This document shows positions 7,354-12,922 of a stretch of DNA of 12,922 bases, in pieces. Each line of letters begins with the position of its first letter. The stretch's first letter is position 1. The position numbers were made by a program, and so were the translations under genes. Under the pieces are notes generated by a model, which was not told where the DNA came from, made no database searches, and saw only the letters and a list, made by a program, of their open reading frames with translations. The stretch spans positions 1-12,922 of the forward strand of contig DHLV01000213.1 of NCBI GenBank assembly GCA_002405445.1. Direction: 5' to 3'. This DNA comes from Flammeovirgaceae bacterium UBA4659. GTDB taxonomy: Bacteria > Bacteroidota > Bacteroidia > Cytophagales > Cyclobacteriaceae.

Positions 7354-9447
7354 ATGAACAAAAGGTTTTGTCTAATTTTTGCCATGCTAGCGCTGGTTGC
7401 ATCCGTTTGCGGTCAGACAGTGCAGTGGGCATCAAAAGTCATCGATTTTTCGTCTGAGCTAACTCCGGTCCAGTATTCGGCCGAGCAGATTCTCGGCAAA
7501 CCCAACGTGCTGCCCGCAGTGGGGCAAAGCCCCAACGCATGGACGCCCGACCGCCCGAAAAGAAAGGAATGGATTAAACTTGGTTTTGAAATTCCGTTCC
7601 AAATTCAACAGGTAGCCATAGCAGAATCATACAACCCGGGTGCACTCTATCGGGTTTTGGCGTATGATGAATCCGGTAAGGAGTACGTATTACAAACCAT
7701 CAATCCACAGGTTATTCCAATCAAAGGTTGGATGCGCAGGATCTTTGTAGAGAAAACAACCTATAAGGTGGCAGCACTCAAATTGGAATTTGATGGCGCT
7801 CCACTCCCCGATTACTTTTCGATTGATGCCGTGGCCATTACCGATTCACCCTTGCCGATCACAGCCATCGCGAACGTCTCTGAATTGATTGCAAAAGGGT
7901 TGGTCACCGACAGATTGGATGAAAATGTCAATAGCAACGTGAACGACTACAATGCAATTCTGTCGCCCGATGGCAAAACGCTGTACTTCAGCAGGGCCAA
8001 TCATCCCGGCAATATCGGGGGTGTCAACGACAAGGAAGACATCTGGTATTCTACGCTAGATGCTAACGGTAAGTGGACGTTGGCGCAGAATATGGGCCCA
8101 AAATTCAACAATGAGCACCCGAATTTCGTCAATGCCATTAACTCGGTTACCCCTGATGGCAGAGCGGCTGTGATGGTTCTGGGTAATCAATATGTGGATG
8201 GAGGCAAGAAGATGCTTGCAGGTATGTCCATCAGCAACTATGTGAATGGCGAGTGGACGGCACCGAAGCCGGTAAAAATTGAGAAGGATTACAACTTTAA
8301 TGAGAAGTCGCATTACTTTTTGGCCAACTCCAGGCGTGCATTGCTCATGTCAGTAGAGCGAGAAGACTCTTATGGAGATCGAGACCTGTATGTGAGTTTT
8401 CCGAAAAACGACTCTACGTGGACCGAGCCTTTGAACCTGGGAAAGACCATCAATACGGCAGCCGAGGAAGCATCGCCCTTTTTGGCTGCCGATGATAAGA
8501 CCCTCTATTTTTCGTCTAAGGGTTTCAGCGGCTTTGGTGGCTTGGATATTTACAGAAGTATACGGTTAGACAACACATGGACAAAATGGTCTGAACCCGA
8601 GAACCTTGGCCCCGAAATCAATTCAACATTTGACGACCTGTTCTTCAACATACCCGCAAACAGTGATTACGGGTATTTTTCCAAGGGTGTTGCCGACAAC
8701 AACGCAGACATTTTCACACTCAAGCTTCCTCCTTTTATGTTGCCTGACCCGGTGGTGGTTGTAAAAGGAAAGTTGGTCGATCAAAAAACAGGGATGCCGG
8801 TGGGCTCAAAAATTGTTTTTGAAAACCTACCCCAAGGCAATGAAGTTGGCATCGCCCATTCAGACCCGGCTACAGGTGAATATGAGATTCAATTGCCGGT
8901 GGGCAAGGTGTATGGCATTCGTGCTGAGGCAACCGATTATCTCTCCACCAGCCAGAACCTGGATTTGAAGAAAATTGCCTATGGCCCTATAAAGCAAGAC
9001 TTGAAACTTGCACCAGATGAGAAAGCCATTGCCGCGCGGCAGAATAACAAGCCAACGCCTGTGGATGTATCACCAATTGAGGTGACGCCAATTGCAGCCA
9101 ACGCAACCATTGCGCTCAACAACCTCTTCTTCAATTTTGATAACGCCACGCTTCTGCCGGAATCGTACCCTGAACTGAACCGCATAGCGGAGCTGATGAG
9201 CCAACGCAAGGCAATGCAGGTTGAAATCAGCGGGCACACAGACCGCATAGGCACTGACGCCTACAATATGAAGCTATCGGAAAGGAGAGCGAACACGGTA
9301 ACCGGGTATTTGGTTGCCAAAGGGGTAGAAGCCAGCCGCATCACTACAACGTGGTTTGGCGAAAGCAAACCTGTTGACGCTACTAATACCAAAGCCGCAA
9401 ACCGTAAGAACAGACGTGTAGAGTTTAGGATCATAAAACTGCAATAA
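7354..9447 (+). CDS. OmpA-family protein with galactose-binding-like, PD40-propeller and regulatory-like domains
   Basis: The ATG at 7354 gives 697 residues. A TTG at 7315 is in frame but would put 13 non-signal residues before the signal peptide MNKRFCLIFAMLALVASVCG, so it is not used. Domains in order: a beta-sandwich of F5/8-type or galactose-binding look (about 22-165); PD40/WD40-like blades (about 195-455), including LSPDGKTLYFSR and AADDKTLYFSSKG followed by GGLDIYRS; a carboxypeptidase-regulatory-like sandwich (about 467-540); a Pro/Thr-rich linker; and an OmpA C-terminal domain (about 588-697). The OmpA domain has the peptidoglycan-binding Asp630 in SGHTD, Arg645 in LSERRA, and the closing KNRRVEF. 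The protein is probably periplasmic and peptidoglycan-bound. The propeller-CRD-OmpA order recalls PorE of the type IX secretion system, but the N-terminal TPR of PorE is missing, so I do not call it PorE. A TAAATTTA box (7290-7297) may be its -7 element. It is two bases upstream of, and surely cotranscribed with, the next gene. Confidence 0.9.
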   Translation: MNKRFCLIFAMLALVASVCGQTVQWASKVIDFSSELTPVQYSAEQILGKPNVLPAVGQSPNAWTPDRPKRKEWIKLGFEIPFQIQQVAIAESYNPGALYRVLAYDESGKEYVLQTINPQVIPIKGWMRRIFVEKTTYKVAALKLEFDGAPLPDYFSIDAVAITDSPLPITAIANVSELIAKGLVTDRLDENVNSNVNDYNAILSPDGKTLYFSRANHPGNIGGVNDKEDIWYSTLDANGKWTLAQNMGPKFNNEHPNFVNAINSVTPDGRAAVMVLGNQYVDGGKKMLAGMSISNYVNGEWTAPKPVKIEKDYNFNEKSHYFLANSRRALLMSVEREDSYGDRDLYVSFPKNDSTWTEPLNLGKTINTAAEEASPFLAADDKTLYFSSKGFSGFGGLDIYRSIRLDNTWTKWSEPENLGPEINSTFDDLFFNIPANSDYGYFSKGVADNNADIFTLKLPPFMLPDPVVVVKGKLVDQKTGMPVGSKIVFENLPQGNEVGIAHSDPATGEYEIQLPVGKVYGIRAEATDYLSTSQNLDLKKIAYGPIKQDLKLAPDEKAIAARQNNKPTPVDVSPIEVTPIAANATIALNNLFFNFDNATLLPESYPELNRIAELMSQRKAMQVEISGHTDRIGTDAYNMKLSERRANTVTGYLVAKGVEASRITTTWFGESKPVDATNTKAANRKNRRVEFRIIKLQ

Positions 9448-9449
9448 GT

Positions 9450-10160
9450 ATGAAAGCAATCATCACCGTTGCTCTTGTATGGATTTCAATAAAAGCCACT
9501 TTTTGCCAGACAAGCGACACTTTGATTTATGCGCAGGGGAACATCGTTAATGGTGCCACCAAAGAAGCCGTGGTTGCAAAGGTTTCATATCGCAGTGAGC
9601 CCTATGGAAACATCATGGGTACTTTGAGCGGCAATTCATACAGTATTCCACTTTTTGACGGTCAACGTTATTCGATTACTGTGGAAGCACCGGGATTTGC
9701 ACCTGCAAAGCTTTTGCTCGATCCGGCTAATGCAGTAGATCGCAAAGTGATCCAACACGTTGAACTTGGATTGCCGGCACCTGTTGAGAAGAAAGTTGAA
9801 ACAAACTACTCGGTGGGAAAGTCTTTGACACTCCAAAACTTAATTTTCAGTTCGGGCACAGCGACCATCACCAAAGAGTCGTATCCCGAGTTGGATGAAT
9901 TGGCAAAAATGCTCCGCACAAATTCCAACATGATCATTTTATTGGAGGGCCATACCGATATAGTAGGCGACCCAAAGAAGAACATGAAGCTTTCCCAAGA
10001 CCGGGTAGACGAGGTGACAAAATACCTCGTTTTCAAAGGTGCGCGTAAATCACAGATTCAGACCAAAGCCTTTGGCGGAACCATGCCTATCAGCAGAGAA
10101 AAAACCGAGGCAGCTGCCAAGCTCAACAGACGGGTAGTACTCAAAATCCTTCGAAACTAA
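9450..10160 (+). CDS. Small OmpA-family peptidoglycan-binding protein
   Basis: The 236-residue product has a signal peptide (about 1-19, ending ATFC before Gln20; no valid lipobox). A short beta-sandwich follows (about 27-108) that reads like a carboxypeptidase-regulatory-like repeat, with YSITVEAPGFAPAKL near its end. The OmpA domain (about 122-236) has Asp170 in EGHTD, N178, Arg185 in LSQDR, and the terminal NRRVVLK, so the diaminopimelate-binding residues are present. It begins two bases after the stop of the larger OmpA gene and matches the C-terminal half of that protein in layout and in shared words such as ESYPEL. This suggests duplication of the CRD plus OmpA module. It probably anchors or spaces the outer membrane relative to peptidoglycan, perhaps as a partner of its neighbour. 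Its stop codon is three bases from that of the convergent gene. Confidence 0.9.
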   Translation: MKAIITVALVWISIKATFCQTSDTLIYAQGNIVNGATKEAVVAKVSYRSEPYGNIMGTLSGNSYSIPLFDGQRYSITVEAPGFAPAKLLLDPANAVDRKVIQHVELGLPAPVEKKVETNYSVGKSLTLQNLIFSSGTATITKESYPELDELAKMLRTNSNMIILLEGHTDIVGDPKKNMKLSQDRVDEVTKYLVFKGARKSQIQTKAFGGTMPISREKTEAAAKLNRRVVLKILRN

Positions 10161-10163
10161 ACT

Positions 10164-10961
10164 TTACCGCACTGCGACCACAGGACTTCTGAAACCAGCA
10201 AGTTTCATCAGCAGTATGTATTTTTCCTTCTCAGACAGAATGCTTGTCATCGTTGCTTCAATGGCCAGTTCGGCCAGCTCGCGAATGCGGGAGTTATCAT
10301 AGTTTTGTTTTGCAAGTTCCAGCTGGTCTACACAAATCGCCAATTGGTGGCTGTTAAATGCTACCACCGCCCGATTAAAATGCAGCAGGCCCTTTAGTTG
10401 CACAGGCGCCACCGTGCGGAACAGGTGGTGCTTAAAGCGATAAAAATTAGATCCCGAAGCATCGGGTGACAGCAAGTTTTGCTTGTAATGAGCAAGTGAC
10501 GCATTGATTTCAGACCGATGTGTTTTCAACCCGAATAGGCGGTCGGTGGTCTCAAGGAGGTACCTCTGCTGCTCGCCCTCAACAATCAAAAAAATGTGGT
10601 AGTTCGTTTCGATGATTTGATGGGGTATGTCCAGTTCCTCTAAAACCATGTTGAAAATGGCAGTGCCGGTGAGGCAATCATAGGTGCCCGTTTCAAAAGG
10701 CTCATTGATTTGAACATAAGGCTTGTAGGAGCGCAAAAATTCAGCATGCACACTTTTTACCAAGCGGTTCAAAAAATGGACTTCTGATTTCGCATTTTTC
10801 TTCTTTTGCCGTTGTGCAGATACAAAATCGGCCAAGCGAGCTTGTGCCACCTGACGGGAGGACGCAGACGGAACTGATGCGTAGAGGTTATCCAACGCAG
10901 CATTTTGCCCCAAGCTGCTGGCGGCAAAAGCAAAAAATAACGCAGTTAGATTGAACTTCAT
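10164..10961 (-). CDS. Secreted transglutaminase-like (Cys-His-Asp) protein of unknown function
   Basis: The 265-residue product has a short signal peptide (about 1-18, AASSLG before Gln). Residues about 90-145 carry the transglutaminase/papain-like core in the right order: Cys96 in TYDCLTGTAIFNMVLEEL, His122 in ETNYHIFLIVE, and Asp140 in YLLETTD. In such proteins the Cys helix packs against a sheet bearing the His and Asp. Many bacterial members are peptidases or amidases rather than cross-linking enzymes, so the reaction is not known. The C-terminal 100 residues look helical (FNRAVVAFNSHQLAICVDQL and on), possibly TPR-like. It is probably periplasmic. The gene converges on the OmpA operon with a three-base gap, and its promoter lies in the divergent region with the aldehyde dehydrogenase, under an array of repeated TGTTA elements. 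No close named family is recognised. Confidence 0.8.
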   Translation of the reverse strand: MKFNLTALFFAFAASSLGQNAALDNLYASVPSASSRQVAQARLADFVSAQRQKKKNAKSEVHFLNRLVKSVHAEFLRSYKPYVQINEPFETGTYDCLTGTAIFNMVLEELDIPHQIIETNYHIFLIVEGEQQRYLLETTDRLFGLKTHRSEINASLAHYKQNLLSPDASGSNFYRFKHHLFRTVAPVQLKGLLHFNRAVVAFNSHQLAICVDQLELAKQNYDNSRIRELAELAIEATMTSILSEKEKYILLMKLAGFRSPVVAVR

Positions 10962-11011
10962 GTTACGAGTATGTTACCAATGATAACATAAACTTAACAA
11001 TTCGGTAACAT
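10960..11011. promoter_or_regulatory. Phased TGTTA/TAACA repeat array, putative operator
   Basis: TGTTA occurs at 10961 and 10972, and its complement TAACA at 10984, 10995 and 11006. The steps are 11, 12, 11 and 11 bp, close to one helical turn. Three copies extend to a perfect 7-mer: ATGTTAC at 10960-10966 and 10971-10977, and GTAACAT at 11005-11011. ATGTTA (10971-10976) and TAACAT (10984-10989) also form a perfect inverted repeat with a 7-base loop. The first copy touches the start codon of the minus-strand gene, and the others cover its predicted -7 box and spacer. This arrangement suits a regulator bound along one face of the DNA. The regulator is unknown. Confidence 0.5.
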
Positions 11012-11019
11012 TGAGCAAA
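10989..11019 (-). promoter_or_regulatory. Predicted promoter of the transglutaminase-like gene
   Basis: On the minus strand TTTG (complement of 11016-11019) is followed after 19 bp by TAAGTTTA (complement of 10989-10996). This has the Bacteroidota spacing, with one mismatch in the -7 box. The start codon at 10961 lies 28 bases further, giving a short leader of about 20 bases. Confidence 0.5.
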
Positions 11020-11035
11020 ATTTAATTCTGACTTT

Positions 11036-11068
11036 TTTGAGCCTACCTCGAAAATATCGATAAATTGG
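11036..11068 (+). promoter_or_regulatory. Predicted promoter of the aldehyde dehydrogenase gene
   Basis: TTTG (11036-11039) and TAAATTGG (11061-11068, one mismatch to TAnnTTTG) are separated by 21 bp. The ATG at 11087 is 18 bases further on. Transcription would begin near 11075, which argues against the upstream TTG at 11075 as the translation start. The -33 boxes of this and the divergent promoter are only 16 bp apart. Confidence 0.45.
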
Positions 11069-11086
11069 GCATTATTGCCACTTCTT

Positions 11087-12514
11087 ATGTTTATTGATAC
11101 GCAAGCTGAATCCTCTTTGGCCAAGGTCTTTCACCGTCAGAAACGCAAGTCTCTTGAGTTAAGGGGTAAAACTGTCAAAGAGCGAAAGAAGCTGCTCACC
11201 CGGTTTGCCGACTTCATTTTGAAAAACAGGGAGCGCATTGGAAAAGCGCTGTACGCGGATTTCAAAAAACCCTTTACCGAAGTTGATATTACGGAGATTT
11301 ATCCTATTTTAAATGAAATCCGGCACACAGTAGCCCACTTGAGCGAGTGGTGTGCCCCGCAAAAAGTTGATGCACCCATCACTTACTTCGGATCGCGTTC
11401 GTGGGTGGCAGTGGAACCCAAAGGTGTCTGCCTTATTATTGCCCCCTGGAATTATCCATTCAGTTTATGTTTTGTGCCATTGGTTTCTTGCCTGGCGGCT
11501 GGCAACACTGCCGTCATCAAGCCCTCTGAGATGACGCCCCATACATCAGCGTTGATCAAGGAAATGACCGCGGAATTCTTTGATCCACAGGTGGTAACAG
11601 TGATAGAAGGCGGAGCGGAGGTATCACAGCAATTACTGGAATTGCCCTTTGACCATGTATTTTTTACGGGCAGCCCCGCTGTTGGTAAGCTGGTGATGCG
11701 GGCAGCATCAGCACATCTTACATCGGTTACGCTGGAGTTGGGCGGAAAGTCGCCAACGGTAATTGATGAATCGGCTCACCTTGCGGATACTGCCGAGCGA
11801 ATTGCTTTCGGTAAGTTTTTAAATAACGGCCAAACATGCATCGCACCCGATTATGTGCTGGTTCACGAGCGCGTGATGGACAATTTCATCACCGCCCTCA
11901 AAGCACAAGTTTTGAAAATGTTTGGAGAGGGCGGTCAGATCAATGAACAATCTGCCGGCTACGGTCGCATTGTCAACAGTAAGCACTACGAGCGCCTGAT
12001 TGGTTTAGTCGAAGATGCAGTACTTCGTGGCGCGGAATTTAAGCTGGGTGGTGCAATGAACGCTCACACCAACTTTATCCATCCGGTCATATTGACCAAC
12101 GTGAGCATGGATAGCAGGATCATGCACGAAGAGATATTCGGCCCGGTGCTGCCCATCATCCCGTACCAAAATGAAGCCGAGGTGGTGCAGTTGATCAACA
12201 GCAAGCCCAAGCCTTTGGCGTTGTACGTGTTCAGCAACCGCAGGTTGTTTATCCAAAACTTATTGTCATCTACTTCGGCCGGCACGGCCTGCATCAATGA
12301 GTGTGTTGTGCAGTTTGCTCATGCAAACCTGCCGTTTGGCGGTGTGAACAACAGCGGCATCGGCAAATCGCACGGGTATTATGGTTTTATGGAGTTCTCA
12401 AACCAGAAGTCAATTCTCAAGCAAATGAACTATTTCTCATCTACCAGCCTGCTCTATCCGCCCTTCACCGGCAAGGTTAAAAAGTTGGTTGGCCTGATGT
12501 TAAAGTACTTTTGA
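11087..12514 (+). CDS. NAD(P)-dependent aldehyde dehydrogenase, ALDH3-like
   Basis: The 475-residue product oxidises an aldehyde to the carboxylate with NAD(P)+. Visible motifs are APWNYPF (Asn122, oxyanion), IKPSE (Lys145, cofactor), FFTGSPAVGK (cofactor-binding loop), general base Glu217 in LELGGKSP, and nucleophile Cys251 in NGQTCIAPDY. The GQTCIAPDYVLV form, the compact length, and the C-terminal LPFGGVNNSGIGKSHGYYGF point to the class 3 / fatty-aldehyde branch rather than the 500-residue class 1/2 enzymes. There is no signal peptide. The C-terminal end (VKKLVGLMLKYF) is amphipathic and could touch the membrane, as tails of fatty aldehyde dehydrogenases do; that is inference. ATG at 11087 is preferred over the in-frame TTG at 11075 because the predicted promoter leaves no leader for the latter. 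It is divergent from the transglutaminase-like gene, with no functional link obvious. Confidence 0.93.
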   Translation: MFIDTQAESSLAKVFHRQKRKSLELRGKTVKERKKLLTRFADFILKNRERIGKALYADFKKPFTEVDITEIYPILNEIRHTVAHLSEWCAPQKVDAPITYFGSRSWVAVEPKGVCLIIAPWNYPFSLCFVPLVSCLAAGNTAVIKPSEMTPHTSALIKEMTAEFFDPQVVTVIEGGAEVSQQLLELPFDHVFFTGSPAVGKLVMRAASAHLTSVTLELGGKSPTVIDESAHLADTAERIAFGKFLNNGQTCIAPDYVLVHERVMDNFITALKAQVLKMFGEGGQINEQSAGYGRIVNSKHYERLIGLVEDAVLRGAEFKLGGAMNAHTNFIHPVILTNVSMDSRIMHEEIFGPVLPIIPYQNEAEVVQLINSKPKPLALYVFSNRRLFIQNLLSSTSAGTACINECVVQFAHANLPFGGVNNSGIGKSHGYYGFMEFSNQKSILKQMNYFSSTSLLYPPFTGKVKKLVGLMLKYF

Positions 12515-12784
12515 CGATGACAAAGCAAGGCAGAAACTACCCGTTTGCAAATGTTTTGCACCAGGTTTGAACGACTTGAAAACGGCAGAGGTGCTGCATC
12601 AGGCTACAGGCATCATGTGGTTGTAAGCAAACTCCAGTGTGACCATCATTCTTAAGACTTTGTTTTTCATGCGATCGCCACTTTACCCAACCCCCCAAAA
12701 GTGATACTAATTACAAATCGCGCAATCATCCTGCTACTCACACCATCAAAACCCTAGTTCTGCGTGAGTTTCTGTCGATCGAAG
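12515..12784. other. Intergenic stretch with no recognised gene
   Basis: Reading all frames, I find only very short open stretches here: 17 codons from the ATG at 12518 on plus, and 23 codons at 12599-12670 on minus. There is no convincing terminator hairpin, tRNA or repeat. The plus frame of the following gene is closed by TAG at 12755-12757. TAGTTCTG at 12755-12762 is one mismatch from the -7 consensus but lacks a matching -33 element. Confidence 0.5.
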
Positions 12785-12922
12785 TTGAAATGGGTTCTCG
12801 CTGCCATGTCCTTTGTGTATGCCGTATTGGTGTTGGTTTTGGGCTTGGCGTGGTATAAAGGGCAAATGATTGAGCCTTTCCATTTCTTTAACGATCTGCC
12901 CGAGTGGAAACAGCTTGACAAA
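12785..12922 (+). CDS. DUF2279-like membrane-associated protein, N-terminal part only
   Basis: An open frame of 46 codons runs off the right edge. With a TTG start at 12785 the product begins MKWVLAAMSFVYAVLVLVLG, a good signal peptide or anchor. It continues with AWYKGQMIEPFHFFNDLPEW and ends at KQLDK. The FHFFND..EWKQLDK pattern resembles the N-terminal region of Bacteroidota DUF2279 proteins (predicted periplasmic lipoproteins of unknown function), where the same words precede a conserved Gly-His. The in-frame ATG at 12806 would lose the Lys and part of the hydrophobic run, and GTG at 12764 would add polar residues, so TTG is preferred. Gene identity depends on the missing part; the family call is moderate. 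Confidence 0.55.
   Translation, partial: MKWVLAAMSFVYAVLVLVLGLAWYKGQMIEPFHFFNDLPEWKQLDK

Noticed and set aside
7411..7416. Lipoprotein lipobox around Cys in ASVCG of the large OmpA protein
   Set aside because: The residue before Cys is Val, not Gly/Ala/Ser, so a type I cut before Gln fits better.
12599..12670. A 23-codon minus-strand reading frame starting MKNKVLRMM
   Set aside because: It is very short, has no recognised family or clear promoter, and could be chance; a conserved small peptide cannot be excluded without comparison.
12671..12678. GCGATCGC palindrome, the cyanobacterial HIP1 octamer
   Set aside because: It occurs as an isolated copy in intergenic DNA, and gene content is Bacteroidota-like, so it carries no taxonomic weight.
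1..12922. CRISPR arrays, insertion sequences, phage or toxin-antitoxin modules
   Set aside because: No regular long repeats, terminal inverted repeats, transposase motifs or tRNA-like sequences were found on reading both strands; the region appears to be ordinary chromosome.

Overview
The window looks like a chromosomal segment of a Bacteroidota bacterium, probably Cytophagales-like. The evidence is: envelope-rich gene content with type I signal peptides ending just before Gln; OmpA proteins carrying PD40 and carboxypeptidase-regulatory-like modules; a patatin fused to an outer-membrane barrel; AT-rich leaders without Shine-Dalgarno sequences; and promoters resembling the Bacteroidota TTTG / TAnnTTTG pattern. 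I see no insertion sequence, phage gene, CRISPR array, tRNA or rRNA. It reads as ordinary core or near-core chromosome. I did not find a clearly new multi-gene system.

Left part (1-1092, minus strand): the first 84 codons of a secreted BNR/VPS10-like beta-propeller protein, cut by the window edge, and upstream of it a 252-residue periplasmic protein of the LolA/LolB-like (outer-membrane lipoprotein-sorting) type. A strong rho-independent terminator lies between them (278-318).

Middle part (1300-10160, all plus strand): a DsbD-type thiol:disulfide transporter; an M23 peptidoglycan endopeptidase that starts at TTG and has HLC in place of the usual HxH motif; a patatin lipase with a POTRA-like segment and C-terminal barrel (type Vd-like); then two OmpA-family proteins two bases apart. 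The second OmpA protein repeats the C-terminal half of the first (regulatory-like beta-sandwich plus OmpA domain). These genes share an envelope theme: periplasmic redox supply, peptidoglycan cutting, an outer-membrane lipase, and peptidoglycan anchoring.

Right part (10164-12922): a secreted transglutaminase-like Cys-His-Asp protein on the minus strand, whose stop codon is three bases from that of the preceding OmpA gene; a divergent aldehyde dehydrogenase of the ALDH3-like type; about 270 bp with no recognised gene; and the first 46 codons of a DUF2279-like membrane-associated protein running off the edge. The 125-bp divergent region between the transglutaminase-like gene and the dehydrogenase holds the most interesting non-coding signal. 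Five TGTTA/TAACA elements spaced 11-12 bp apart lie over the predicted promoter of the minus-strand gene, which suggests an operator for an unidentified regulator.
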